Source: Chakrabartia godavariana (GTDB taxonomy: Bacteria; Pseudomonadota; Alphaproteobacteria; Sphingomonadales; Sphingomonadaceae). Taken from it: DNA of 64,000 nucleotides. Under the pieces are notes generated by a model. It was not told where the DNA came from, did no database searches, and saw only the letters and a program-made list of their open reading frames with translations. Shown here piece after piece: positions 42,180-50,930 of the stretch. The stretch spans positions 788,452 to 852,451 of the forward strand of contig RKSN01000002.1 in NCBI GenBank assembly GCA_005518185.1, written 5' to 3'. Each line of letters begins with the position of its first letter. Positions within the stretch are counted from its first letter, which is position 1. The translations under genes were made by a program, and so were the position numbers.

Positions 42180-42638
42180 TCAGTCGCATTTCTGATAGGT
42201 AAAGCTCGATCTGCTGCCGCCTTCGGTCCGCACGAGGCTGGTGCCGCCCTGCGCCAGTTCGAACGTCTGTTCGTTGCGCCAGCGCTGGCCCTCCCCGTCA
42301 AAGTCGAAGGTGCCGGAAACTTTGGTCGGTGACTGGACCTTGAGGCCCGGCGTCACGCCGCGCGCCTCGTAAAAGCGCACGGTCTTGGCGTCGATCGTCA
42401 TCAGCCCCTTGGCGGCGGCATCGCCGCGACAGTCGGCCGTGACCATGCTCCAGCGCCCGAGAAAGGCGGTCGGAAAGCCGGAGACGCGTTCCCCGCGCGC
42501 TTCGGCGGCGACCGAGGGCGGCACATTGACCGGGCCGGCCGGTGTGCTGGCATTGCCGCCACGCACATCGGCGGTCGTGACGGAGGCATTATCGCACCCC
42601 ACAAGAAGGAACGGCAGGACGCAGAACAGGTGTCGCAT
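42180..42638 (-). CDS. Lipoprotein of unknown function
   Basis: A 152-residue predicted lipoprotein with lipobox FLLVGC in a short signal peptide. The mature part has FLGRWSMVTADCRGDAAAKGLMTIDAKTVRFYE, which looks like a small beta-barrel of the kind seen in uncharacterised sphingomonad lipoproteins, with a C-terminal Cys (QKCD) that may pair with the Cys in ADCRG. The ATG at 42638 was preferred; the longer frame to 42668 would run into the promoter. An EcfG-type promoter lies just upstream. Confidence 0.78.
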   Translation of the reverse strand: MRHLFCVLPFLLVGCDNASVTTADVRGGNASTPAGPVNVPPSVAAEARGERVSGFPTAFLGRWSMVTADCRGDAAAKGLMTIDAKTVRFYEARGVTPGLKVQSPTKVSGTFDFDGEGQRWRNEQTFELAQGGTSLVRTEGGSRSSFTYQKCD

Positions 42639-42669
42639 GGTCGATCCTCCGAAGACGTGTCGGCGCATA

Positions 42670-42695
42670 AACCGCGTGAGGGATCGGCCGGTTCC
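42670..42695 (-). promoter_or_regulatory. EcfG-type promoter of the 42638 lipoprotein gene
   Basis: Minus strand reads GGAAC-N17-GGTT, 31 nt before the ATG. It lies far from the stress cluster. Confidence 0.68.
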
Positions 42696-42763
42696 GCCTA
42701 GGGCCTTGACGGACGGCGCATTTCCTCCGACTTGGACCTATCGGTCGCAGGTGGGGTAAAGGC

Positions 42764-43438
42764 GTGAACGACGCAGCGCAGGAAAAGCGTCTGTCTGCCA
42801 TCCGTGCCGCCTTCGCGTGCTCGGATGAGATCGCCCGCGTCATCGACGGGCTCACCCAGCTTGTCCATACCGATCCCGACGGCACCATCCTGTATGCGGG
42901 CGAAAGCGCGCCCTACGTCTTTCTCCTTCTTCAGGGCCGTGCCCAGGCCGTCGTCTATTCGGCGCAAGGGCAGCTCGTGCTGCTCGACACCTATGCCGAG
43001 GGCGACCTCTTTGGCGAAGTGGACATTGTCGGCACGACGACCGCCTGGGATCAGGTGATCGCCGTGACCGCCGTGGACTCCGGGCGGCTGCGGCAGCAGG
43101 ATTTTGTCATGCTGCTGGAAAGCCACCCATCGCTTGCGATGGCGGTGCTGCGGCAGGTCACGGCCCGCCTCAGCCGCACCGCGCGCCGGATGGTCGAACG
43201 CAGCACGCTGTCGGCCACGGGCCGCATCTATGCCGAACTGCTGCGTCAGGCCGGCGAAGGCGATGGCCGCACGATCCGCCCCGTCCCGACGATGACCGAA
43301 CTCGCGCTGATCGTGCAATCGACGCGCGAAACCGTCTCACGCACGATCAACGATCTCGAACGCCGCGGCTATATCACCCGGGACAAGGACGCGCTGATGA
43401 TCGTCGCCCCGCACCGCGTGCAGGAACTGATTATTTAA
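42764..43438 (+). CDS. Crp/Fnr family transcription regulator
   Basis: A 224-residue regulator: cNMP-type barrel (PYVFLLLQGRAQAVVYSAQGQLVLLDTYAEGDLFGEVDIVG) and C-terminal winged helix (TMTELALIVQSTRETVSRTINDLERRGYITRDKDALMIV). The GDLFGE motif resembles ligand-binding Crp, but the Arg-Ser cAMP cassette is replaced. No Fnr cysteine cluster. The start is GTG 42764. It converges with the Rrf2 gene, with a 4-nt overlap of stop codons. Confidence 0.85.
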   Translation: MNDAAQEKRLSAIRAAFACSDEIARVIDGLTQLVHTDPDGTILYAGESAPYVFLLLQGRAQAVVYSAQGQLVLLDTYAEGDLFGEVDIVGTTTAWDQVIAVTAVDSGRLRQQDFVMLLESHPSLAMAVLRQVTARLSRTARRMVERSTLSATGRIYAELLRQAGEGDGRTIRPVPTMTELALIVQSTRETVSRTINDLERRGYITRDKDALMIVAPHRVQELII

Positions 43439-43863
43439 GCGGAGAAATCCCCCGCGACGGCGGCCGCGAGGCTCGTGCCATCCAATATGCGCGCGGTGTC
43501 ATCGCGCACGATCGTCATCGCACGGCGGATCTCGCATGTGGCTTCATCCTTGCAGTCCTTGCAGCGCTTGTACGCGGTGCGGCTCACGCAGGGGACAAGC
43601 GCGAGCGGGCCTTCGATCACGCGGATGACATCACCAAAAGAGATAAGCTCGGCGGGCCGCGCAAGGTGAAATCCGCCCTGTTTGCCGCGCGTGCTGACGA
43701 CCAGATTGGCATTCTTCAGATCGGTCAGGATGATCTCGAGAAACTTGCGCGGCACGACGGCTTCAGAGGCGATGCGGCTCATCGGGACGGGCGGGGCGCC
43801 GGCCGGTTCCCGCGCGAGAAGCAGCATGGCGCGCAGGCCATAACGGGATCGTTGGGTCAGCAT
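43435..43863 (-). CDS. Rrf2 family transcription regulator
   Basis: A 142-residue regulator: N-terminal winged helix (MLTQRSRYGLRAMLLLARE, RKFLEIILTDLKNANLVVSTRGKQGGFHLA) and a C-terminal cysteine set CVSRTAYKRCKDCKDEATC that can bind an iron-sulfur cluster or sense cysteine precursors. It looks like the branch that controls sulfur or iron-sulfur metabolism rather than canonical IscR, whose isc operon is absent here. A palindromic CCTA...TAGG site directly upstream may be its autoregulatory operator. Confidence 0.88.
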   Translation of the reverse strand: MLTQRSRYGLRAMLLLAREPAGAPPVPMSRIASEAVVPRKFLEIILTDLKNANLVVSTRGKQGGFHLARPAELISFGDVIRVIEGPLALVPCVSRTAYKRCKDCKDEATCEIRRAMTIVRDDTARILDGTSLAAAVAGDFSA

Positions 43864-43871
43864 TCCAATAA

Positions 43872-43887
43872 CCTAATGTCCAGTAGG
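43872..43887. promoter_or_regulatory. Possible Rrf2 autoregulatory operator
   Basis: CCTAATGTCCAGTAGG: outer inverted repeat CCTA/TAGG around 8 nt, 9 nt upstream of the Rrf2 start and about 25 nt before the ssrA -35 element, so it could also affect ssrA. Confidence 0.45.
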
Positions 43888-43912
43888 AATTAGAGCAACC
43901 CCGAGGGGGGAC

Positions 43913-43941
43913 TTAACTTTCCGGCAAAGCGTCCCTATATC
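43913..43941 (+). promoter_or_regulatory. Sigma-70 type promoter of ssrA
   Basis: TTAACT at 43913, 17-nt spacer, TATATC at 43936, placing the start near 43947 where the tmRNA acceptor piece begins. Confidence 0.55.
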
Positions 43942-43945
43942 CCTT

Positions 43946-44290
43946 GGTGCCGGGTTCGCCCGGCTATGGTGATAAATTGTGCCGTGTAATAGATGCAGCG
44001 GACCCGGGGGCGGTACCCGGCGGCTCCACCATTTGCCCCGCTTCGGCAGGGCACATGACGGGGCCGAAACAGCATCGACGTGCGTTGAAAGACGGTATTT
44101 TCTCCCGGCCTGAATGAGCCGTAAAACCGTTCAAAACCTATAAGTGCCAACGATAACGAAGCACTTGCTCTTGCTGCGTAACTGAGGGCCTTCGTGGCCT
44201 GACGTTATCCAAATAGAACACGGCGGGGACTGCGCCGGGTAACAGAAGCAGAAACCGGCGGCCCGGGGGTGCCGAGCAACAGAAACCCCC
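43946..44290 (+). ncRNA. ssrA: Permuted two-piece tmRNA
   Basis: The acceptor piece comes first (about 43946-44031) and ends in the T-arm and GGCTCCACCA. After a spacer that would be removed, the coding piece begins at 44060 with GGGGCCG, which pairs with CGGCTCC of the acceptor end. The tag frame runs from GCC 44146 to TAA 44181: ANDNEALALAA. tmRNA frees stalled ribosomes and marks the peptide for ClpXP-type proteases. The permuted order is the known alphaproteobacterial form. Outer ends are approximate. Confidence 0.92.
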
Positions 44291-44302
44291 ACCTCCCCTA
44301 TT

Positions 44303-46072
44303 TCATTCGGCCGGTTTGACGCGCCACATGCGGAACGGCGAATCCGCCGGAAGCGCGACCGGCGTCAGCCAGTCCGGCACGATGCCCTTTTCCAGACGGG
44401 CATACAGGCCGTTGCGCGCATTTTGCCGGTGGTTGGTCGCCTCCGGGCTGTTGAGGCAGATCAGGACATAGTCGGCATGGTGCGCCCGGACGATGGGCTC
44501 CGCCACCTCCGGCGATCCCCGAAAGACGTGGAAGACGTCGAGGATGGCGGCGCCATTGCGATGATAGGGGCCCGCAATTGCCTTGTGCGGCGTCATCGCG
44601 ATGAGGCGCGGCCCCAGATCGACAAAGGTGAAGACGACGCCCGGCGGCAACTGCGCGATGGGACGCAGCGCCGACAGTGTCGGGCAACGCGCATCGGCGC
44701 GCTTGACCGCCGCGAGGCGGGGCACCGGCCGGTCGATCGGCGCGAAGGTGAAGGTGAAGTTCACGATCAGCCCCGAAATCACGAAGAAGGCCAAGATCAC
44801 GCCAAAGACGCGCGTGACGAAGTAGCGCGAGCGCGAGAGCGGCGGAAGGATGTGCCAGGCCAGCGCCGTCGCCCCCGGGACCGCGAGCAATTGCGCGCCC
44901 GCACCCGCGCGCGTCTGCCACAGGAGCAGCGCGACCGAGGCGAGATTGAGCAGCGCAAACGGCCCCCAGAGGACGAGGTGCCGCTGATCGCGGCGCAGCA
45001 TCCACAGGCTGCCGATCAGTCCCATGACGGGGAGCGCGGCTGTCGACATCGCCATTTGCAGCGTCTGCGCATAGAGCGGCTTCACCTCACGGATATTGAC
45101 GAACCACATGCGGTACAGCTCGTCCGAAATCCCTTCGGGCCGGCCAAGGCATTGCGGCCAGCTGAGCACAAAGGCGACCACGATAACCGCGCCGGCCGCC
45201 CCAGAGGCACCCAGACGCAGCCACAGACGTTCACTGCGGATCAGCGACAGGAGGACGATCATCGCCCCCGCCAGCGCCATCACCGACAGCCAGACGGGCG
45301 ACAGCGCGTCGCAGCGGGGCACGCGATTGGCATAGGAAGCAAAGACGAGATAGCCGACCGTCGTTCCGGCGGCGAGCACGATGCCATAGGCCCGGATGAA
45401 CCCCGCCTCCGTCCGGTCCAGCACCCAGCGGATTACGCAGAAGCCGCCGCACAGCGCGAGATAGGGGAGCATTTCCAGCCCGATGGCGAGCGACGCCGCC
45501 GAGGCCAGACCAACGGTCAGCCCGCCGCGGACGCGCCGCGCATCGACTAGCCCGGCCAGCGTGAGGGCCAGAAAGGCGAGCTGCCAGCCATGATGGTCGA
45601 TGCGCGTCGGCATGAACATGTTCATCGTTGACGGCGCGCAGATCAGAAGACCGGCCGCAAATGCCCAGGCCCGTGTGTCGACCAGCCGCCGCGCGGTCAG
45701 GCAGACGCCCGTCATCGCCACGCCAAAGGGAAGGAGTGGGGCTACGCCCACGGCCACCTTTTCCGCCGTCAGGAAGCCCACGAACGGCTTCAGCGCAAGG
45801 ATGATGGCGGCGATGGGCAGATCGACGAGACGCGACCAGTGGATGTCGGCCCCGACCGGCGGATTGAGCCGATATTGGCGCAGATCATACCAGCCCTGCC
45901 CGCCCAGCCAGCTTTTCACCTGGGCCAGACGCAGATTGTCATCGGTGTCCGCAAGGATCAGGAAATGGATGTTGGTCCAGCGGAAAGCGACGAGCGCACA
46001 GCAGGTCAGCAGCCAGATCGACAGCATCCAGCGCTTCCAATGCGCGTCGTCGTGTGGATTGCCCGTTTGCAT
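44303..46072 (-). CDS. GT-C type membrane glycosyltransferase (STT3/AglB-like)
   Basis: A 589-residue membrane protein with about twelve helices. The first outer loop carries LADTDDNLRLAQVKSWL, like the DxD-type motif of GT-C enzymes, and NPPVGADIHWSRLVDLP. The C-terminal soluble part (VFTFVDLGPRLIAMTPH, DYVLICLNSPEATNHRQN) is in the place where oligosaccharyltransferases keep their peptide-binding domain. It may transfer lipid-linked sugar to a cell-surface acceptor. Start MQTGNPHDD preferred; a longer frame overlaps GtrA's promoter region. It is divergent from the gtrA-like gene. Confidence 0.72.
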   Translation of the reverse strand: MQTGNPHDDAHWKRWMLSIWLLTCCALVAFRWTNIHFLILADTDDNLRLAQVKSWLGGQGWYDLRQYRLNPPVGADIHWSRLVDLPIAAIILALKPFVGFLTAEKVAVGVAPLLPFGVAMTGVCLTARRLVDTRAWAFAAGLLICAPSTMNMFMPTRIDHHGWQLAFLALTLAGLVDARRVRGGLTVGLASAASLAIGLEMLPYLALCGGFCVIRWVLDRTEAGFIRAYGIVLAAGTTVGYLVFASYANRVPRCDALSPVWLSVMALAGAMIVLLSLIRSERLWLRLGASGAAGAVIVVAFVLSWPQCLGRPEGISDELYRMWFVNIREVKPLYAQTLQMAMSTAALPVMGLIGSLWMLRRDQRHLVLWGPFALLNLASVALLLWQTRAGAGAQLLAVPGATALAWHILPPLSRSRYFVTRVFGVILAFFVISGLIVNFTFTFAPIDRPVPRLAAVKRADARCPTLSALRPIAQLPPGVVFTFVDLGPRLIAMTPHKAIAGPYHRNGAAILDVFHVFRGSPEVAEPIVRAHHADYVLICLNSPEATNHRQNARNGLYARLEKGIVPDWLTPVALPADSPFRMWRVKPAE

Positions 46073-46154
46073 GCGCTTCAAACCGCCCTTAAAGGCTCGG
46101 CGCCAAAGGGCAAGAAGGGCGGGCGTGACCGAGCACGAAAGACATGAACGGCTA

Positions 46155-46535
46155 ATGCTGATCGGCCAGATCATCCGCTTCGGGATGGTCGGTGGTCTGC
46201 TGACCGTGCTCGTGGCAGCGGCCTATTGGGCTGTGGCCGAATTTCTGTCGGTGGACCCAATGGTGTCGATGACGCTCGTCTATCTCGTCTTCACGGGGCT
46301 GGGCTACATCCTGCACAGCCGGGTAAGCTTCAAGGACCACGGCACACGCGACCAGATCCATGTCCGCACGGTCCGCTTCTTCATCACCAACACGGTCGGC
46401 TTTCTGTCGAACCAGTTCTTTGTCTGGCTGCTAGTGAAGATGATGCATGGGCCGACCTGGTGGCCGGTCATCCCGATTATTTTCGTGACGCCGCTTCTGA
46501 CCTTTACGCTAAACCGCCGCTGGGTGTTCGGGTGA
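46155..46535 (+). CDS. GtrA family membrane protein
   Basis: A 126-residue protein with four helices: IIRFGMVGGLLTVLVAAAYWAV, MVSMTLVYLVFTGLGYILHS, FFITNTVGFLSNQFFVWLLV, VIPIIFVTPLLTFTLNRRWVF, the last with the family's C-terminal NRRWVF. GtrA proteins flip polyprenyl-linked glucose or similar donors. It precedes a GtrB-like transferase by 43 nt and likely works with it. A GTG at 46125 could be the true start. Confidence 0.9.
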   Translation: MLIGQIIRFGMVGGLLTVLVAAAYWAVAEFLSVDPMVSMTLVYLVFTGLGYILHSRVSFKDHGTRDQIHVRTVRFFITNTVGFLSNQFFVWLLVKMMHGPTWWPVIPIIFVTPLLTFTLNRRWVFG

Positions 46536-46578
46536 GACCGCTTTTGCCAGACACGACCGCGCGCTAGAGAGACGCCAG

Positions 46579-47577
46579 ATGGAAATGCAGACCACATCCA
46601 CCCCGATCCTGTCGGTCATCGTCCCCGTGAAGAACGAGGAGGTGGCGATCCAGACCTTTGTCACGCGCGTCGCTGCCGTGATCGAGCGGCTGAACGATCC
46701 CGCCGCCCAGTCCTATGAGATCCTGTTCGTGGACGATGGCAGCACCGATGCGACCATGGCCGCGATTGTCGCCGCGCATCAGCGCAACCCGCATGTGCGC
46801 TGCATCTCCCTGTCGCGCAATTTCGGGAAGGAAGCGGCGCTTTCCGCCGGACTTGACCATGCGCGCGGACAGGCCGTGGTGCCGATGGACGTCGATTTGC
46901 AGGACCCGCCCGAAGTGCTGGGCGAAATGGTCGCCAAATGGCGCGCCGGATATGACACGATCTACGGTGTGCGCCGCAACCGGGCGTCGGACAGCCTGCC
47001 CAAGCGGCTGTCGGCGGATCTCTATTACAAGGCGCACAACCTGTTGAGCGCGGACAAGATCCCGGACCATGCGGGCGATTTCCGCCTGCTCGACCGGCGC
47101 GTCGTCAATGTGCTGCGGGCGCTCCCCGAACGCAATCGCTTCATGAAAGGCCTCTTCGCCTGGAGTGGCTTCAAGCAGACCTCGGTCGAATATGACCGCG
47201 CGGAACGCACGCTCGGCGAGACCAAGTTCAAGCCCTGGAAGCTGTGGACGCTGGCGCTTGACGGCATCACCTCCTCCTCCACCGTGCCGCTGCGCATCTG
47301 GACCTATGTCGGCGCCGGGATTGCGCTTCTGTCGTTCCTCTACGCCTTCGTCATCATCGCCAAGGTGCTGGTGTTTGGCATTGCTGTTCCCGGCTACGCG
47401 TCGCTGATGGTCGCGATCCTGTTCTTTGGCGGGCTGCAGCTGCTGTCGCTCGGCATTCTGGGCGAATATGTGGGCCGCATCATGATCGAGGCCAAGCAAC
47501 GCCCCCTGTACATCATCCGCGACACCATCGGCATGACGGATGCCGAAACCGTGCGCATCACCGGAAAGGTCGCCTGA
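46579..47577 (+). CDS. Family 2 glycosyltransferase (GtrB/polyprenyl-phosphate glycosyltransferase type)
   Basis: A 332-residue enzyme: GT-A opening LSVIVPVKNEEVAIQTFV, nucleotide pocket LFVDDGSTDATMAAI, DXD in MDVDLQDPPEVL, DHAGDFRLLDR and two C-terminal membrane helices (WTYVGAGIALLSFLYAFVII, LMVAILFFGGLQLLSLGILG) ending EYVGRIMIEAKQRPLYIIRD. It moves a sugar from a nucleotide to polyprenyl phosphate on the inner face of the membrane. Operon with GtrA upstream and a methyltransferase starting 3 nt after its stop. Confidence 0.93.
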   Translation: MEMQTTSTPILSVIVPVKNEEVAIQTFVTRVAAVIERLNDPAAQSYEILFVDDGSTDATMAAIVAAHQRNPHVRCISLSRNFGKEAALSAGLDHARGQAVVPMDVDLQDPPEVLGEMVAKWRAGYDTIYGVRRNRASDSLPKRLSADLYYKAHNLLSADKIPDHAGDFRLLDRRVVNVLRALPERNRFMKGLFAWSGFKQTSVEYDRAERTLGETKFKPWKLWTLALDGITSSSTVPLRIWTYVGAGIALLSFLYAFVIIAKVLVFGIAVPGYASLMVAILFFGGLQLLSLGILGEYVGRIMIEAKQRPLYIIRDTIGMTDAETVRITGKVA

Positions 47578-47580
47578 CCC

Positions 47581-48303
47581 ATGGATCGCGCCGTTTATGA
47601 CCGCATGGCCGAGCACGACGCCACCCATTGGTGGTACGTCGCCCGCCGCCGCATCCTCGCGCGGCTGATCGCCACCGAAATCAAGCCGCCCAAGGGCGCC
47701 CGCATCCTGGAGGTCGGCTGCGGCACGGGCCACAATTTCGGGATGCTCGGCGCCTTTGGCAGCATCGATGCGATCGAGATTGACGATGGCGCGCGTGAGG
47801 TTGCCGAAGGCCGCCTTGGCAAGCCGATCCTGACCGCCCCGCTGCCCGGCCTGACCGGCGTCGAGGACGGCGCCTATGACATCGTGGCCCTGCTCGACGT
47901 GCTGGAACATATTGTCGAGGACGAAGCCTCGCTCGCGAGCATCCGCACCAAGCTGAAGCCCGGCGGTCGCATCCTGCTGACGGTTCCGGCCAATCCCTGG
48001 ATGTGGAGCGCGCATGACACCGCGCACCACCATCACCGGCGCTACACCATGGCCAGCCTCAAGGCCGTCGCGGGCAAGGCGGGCCTCAAGGTGCATCTGA
48101 TGAGCCACTTCAACAGCCTGCTCTTCCCGGTGGCTGCCGTCGCCCGGATCATCGGCAAGGCGATGGGCAAGCAGACCAGCGACGATCAGATGCCGTCGGC
48201 CCCGGTCAACGCGCTGCTGACGCGCATCTTCGGGCTGGAGACGCATCTGGTCGGGCGCGTGCCGCTGCCCGCGGGTGTGTCGATCGTCGCTATTTTGTCG
48301 TGA
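47581..48303 (+). CDS. Class I SAM-dependent methyltransferase
   Basis: A 240-residue enzyme with SAM-binding motif I ARILEVGCGTGHNFGML, acidic loop IDAIEIDDGAREVA, YDIVALLDVLEHI and an HHHRRYTMASL segment shared with glycan-linked methyltransferases. The substrate is unknown, but the 3-nt spacing behind the glycosyltransferase suggests that it decorates the same lipid-linked sugar. Its last 14 nt overlap the convergent PAP2-fusion gene. Confidence 0.88.
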   Translation: MDRAVYDRMAEHDATHWWYVARRRILARLIATEIKPPKGARILEVGCGTGHNFGMLGAFGSIDAIEIDDGAREVAEGRLGKPILTAPLPGLTGVEDGAYDIVALLDVLEHIVEDEASLASIRTKLKPGGRILLTVPANPWMWSAHDTAHHHHRRYTMASLKAVAGKAGLKVHLMSHFNSLLFPVAAVARIIGKAMGKQTSDDQMPSAPVNALLTRIFGLETHLVGRVPLPAGVSIVAILS

Positions 48304-50893
48304 CGCGGTAGAGAACGCTATACTCGCCGCGCCAGACGGGCGTGAGGCCGGACAGATCGGCCTTTTCCTTGGGCTGATAGATGGCCCACACATAATCAAA
48401 TGCCCCGCGCGGGAACGTTGCTATGGCGCGCGGAAAGGCCATGCGCTCGATCCGCTCGCACCGGCTTTCGACAACAAATTGCGATGGGTCCGCTCCAAAG
48501 GCGCCGGCGCTCTTATAGGTGACGCTCAACAGCTGCGCGCCCGCTGCCTGCCATTGGTCATTTGCGAAACCGTGGCGGCGCACGATCACCATGCTCGGCA
48601 GATGGTCAAGCCGTCGGGACGGCCAGACAGTCTCGCAATGCTTGCCGACCAAGCCGAGGACGCGGGCGCCTTCGGGCACATGGTCCAGCGCGGCAAGCTC
48701 GCGCCGGAAGCTCTCGTCAAACAGGCCGAAGCTCCACACCGTCCCCACCGTGCGCACGCCGAAGAAGAGGAGCGCTGCAATGGCGAGCGGACGCGGGTCC
48801 CGGCGGGGCATCCCGACCGCGAGCAAAGCGGTCGCCAGCGCAAAGGGCGCCAGACGCATATCGGCATAGGCCGACCCGAGCAGCGCAAAGGGCATCAGCA
48901 CGTAGAGGAGGAGCATCAGCACCGCGGCGATGCCGAGGATGAGGCCCTGCGGCGTCTTTCGCCGCCGCGCCCAAGCAAAAAGAACGGCAAGCTGAAGCGC
49001 GATGACGCTTGCCTTATCGAACCACTCCCACCGGTCCCGCAGGATGCTTCCCACCCAGCGGCTCTTCTGGTCCCAGTTGAACCAGGTATGGCCGAAGGGC
49101 TGCCCGCCCGATCCGCCATGCGCGAAGAGAAGCACCATCGGGAGGAAGGGCAGCGCCAGCGGCAAACAGGCAAGCCCGGCATGGAACGGAACCAGACCCC
49201 ACCGCGCCTGCGATCGCGCATGGCGCACCAGTTCCGCGCTGAAGGCGAGAACGCACAGGATCGCCCAGCCGAAAATGTGCACGGTCCACAAAAGGAGGGA
49301 CAGCACCGCAAACAGGCCCGCCCGCATCCGAAATCTCTCAAGCCGTCCCAGCCGCAGCCACAGCGCAAAGGCAAGGAAGGCGAGAGCCATCGACAGCGCG
49401 TAGTTCACAAAGCCCCAGTTGAACGCGAAATTATAGGCAAGCGGCAGCGCGAGAATGGCGGTCGGCGGCACCCGGCCATGGATTTCGCGCGCGACCGCGA
49501 GGAACCCGGCCGCGGTCAGCATGGGGATGGCGATCACGACCAGCTTTGTGGCGCCCTCCACGCCCAGCACCGGCCCCAGGAAATGGACGAGAATGTCCAC
49601 GCCCAGATTGCCGATCCAGTGCCAGTCAAACGCATACCACTGTGCAAAGCCGGTCGACGGGCCAAGGCCAAGCTGGACGGCATAGCGGCCCATATGGCCG
49701 GGCAGGTCGGTCAGCGGCGGAATGTCCGGAAACCACAAGGGCGCGCCCGACAGCAGGACCAGCAGCGCCAGCACGCCGCGATGTTCCCACCAGGCTGACA
49801 TCGGCGCAGCCGGGCGCTCCCCGGAGGCGCGAAACGCCTTGAACAGCGGCCGCTCAAGCCGGTCGGCCACCTTCCCCATAGCCCACCAGATGACGACGGT
49901 CGCCGCGATCGCGACAATGCCGTCCACGGCATAGTGCCAGCCAAGATGGATCGAGGCGAGCCAGATGATGAAGGCATAGACCGACATGGCCCAGCCGAGC
50001 TTCCGGCTGATCGAAAATCCCGCGACGACAAACAGCGCCGCCACGCCATTGTGCACCGAGGGCATGGCGGAGATGCCGCCCCCGATGATCAGTTCCTCAT
50101 TGCCATAAGCGTAGCGCAGCAGCCTTTGGGCATCGAGCGAGTTGAGCGAATCCGGCCCATAAAGGGCGCCAACCGCCTGCAGCTGTCGGCCCAGTTCGGC
50201 AAAGCTCGCCTGCGGGCCCACATAGTCATTGTAGAAGCACGGACCTGCCGAGGGCAGCAGCCACGCCATGATGGAGCCCAGCCCGATCCAGACGACCATG
50301 TAGCTCAGCAGATATTGGGTGCGCAGGCGGTAGCTCTGCTCGCCCAGAAGCGCGCAGATGATGACCCCGAACGACATCGGCACGAACCACAGATGATAGG
50401 CCCGGTCGAGCAGCAGCGTCATCCAGGGTTCGGAAAAGAGCGCATGCGTCAGCCGCCAGGGATCCTGTCCGAAGAACAGAAGCCGGTCGAGCCGCGCAAG
50501 ATCGGGGTCGAGATGGAACCCCGCGTCGATCAGGACATGCTGTTTGAAGGCGTTGAAGCTGCTCATCAGCCCGGCGAACATGACCGGCGGCCAGATCAGC
50601 GTGGCGAGCCTGTCCCGCTGCCAGCGGGCGCGCAGCAGGTCCTCAAAGGTCGCCAGCGGCGACGGCACCCGGTCATCGGGGTGCGCAATGCGCATGCGCC
50701 GGAAATGGACGCCGAGGGAGAGGAGCAGACCAGCCAGCGCGGTCAGCGCGAAGACCGAACTGAAGTCCGTCCAGAACAGCTCGGCAAGCGCCCCCGGTTC
50801 GACCTTGCCGGTCGCCAGAACGAAGCTCGCATAGACGGTCAGGAGGAAAAGCCCCAGCGCGGTCGCTCTGACGTCTCGCGCGGAAACCTTCAT
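48290..50893 (-). CDS. PAP2/inositolphosphotransferase-like domain fused to a large polytopic membrane domain
   Basis: An 867-residue membrane protein. Residues 95-345 form a PAP2-type domain: SAMPSVHNGVAALFV (His281) and SIHLGWHYAVDG (His320, Asp324), as in Aur1-like phosphotransferases. From about 370 on, a second polytopic region of at least eight helices resembles GT-C enzymes (NLGVDILVHFLGPVLGVEG, NFAFNWGFVNYALSMALAFLAF) and ends in a soluble tail (ARVLGLVGKHCETVWPSRRLDHLPS). It may release or transfer a lipid-linked sugar phosphate (inference). The frame is continuous without an internal start, so it is a real fusion. The partners upstream are gtrA, a GT2 and a methyltransferase. Confidence 0.78.
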   Translation of the reverse strand: MKVSARDVRATALGLFLLTVYASFVLATGKVEPGALAELFWTDFSSVFALTALAGLLLSLGVHFRRMRIAHPDDRVPSPLATFEDLLRARWQRDRLATLIWPPVMFAGLMSSFNAFKQHVLIDAGFHLDPDLARLDRLLFFGQDPWRLTHALFSEPWMTLLLDRAYHLWFVPMSFGVIICALLGEQSYRLRTQYLLSYMVVWIGLGSIMAWLLPSAGPCFYNDYVGPQASFAELGRQLQAVGALYGPDSLNSLDAQRLLRYAYGNEELIIGGGISAMPSVHNGVAALFVVAGFSISRKLGWAMSVYAFIIWLASIHLGWHYAVDGIVAIAATVVIWWAMGKVADRLERPLFKAFRASGERPAAPMSAWWEHRGVLALLVLLSGAPLWFPDIPPLTDLPGHMGRYAVQLGLGPSTGFAQWYAFDWHWIGNLGVDILVHFLGPVLGVEGATKLVVIAIPMLTAAGFLAVAREIHGRVPPTAILALPLAYNFAFNWGFVNYALSMALAFLAFALWLRLGRLERFRMRAGLFAVLSLLLWTVHIFGWAILCVLAFSAELVRHARSQARWGLVPFHAGLACLPLALPFLPMVLLFAHGGSGGQPFGHTWFNWDQKSRWVGSILRDRWEWFDKASVIALQLAVLFAWARRRKTPQGLILGIAAVLMLLLYVLMPFALLGSAYADMRLAPFALATALLAVGMPRRDPRPLAIAALLFFGVRTVGTVWSFGLFDESFRRELAALDHVPEGARVLGLVGKHCETVWPSRRLDHLPSMVIVRRHGFANDQWQAAGAQLLSVTYKSAGAFGADPSQFVVESRCERIERMAFPRAIATFPRGAFDYVWAIYQPKEKADLSGLTPVWRGEYSVLYRVTTK

Positions 50894-50930
50894 TTTGCCC
50901 CCGTCTGGTTTCCCAAGGATGCGGCGCGGC

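Noticed and set aside
46564-48399. 611-codon minus-strand frame opposite the glycosyltransferase and methyltransferase
   Set aside because: The plus-strand products have clear family motifs, while this frame is His/Arg/Gln-rich with no recognisable domain.
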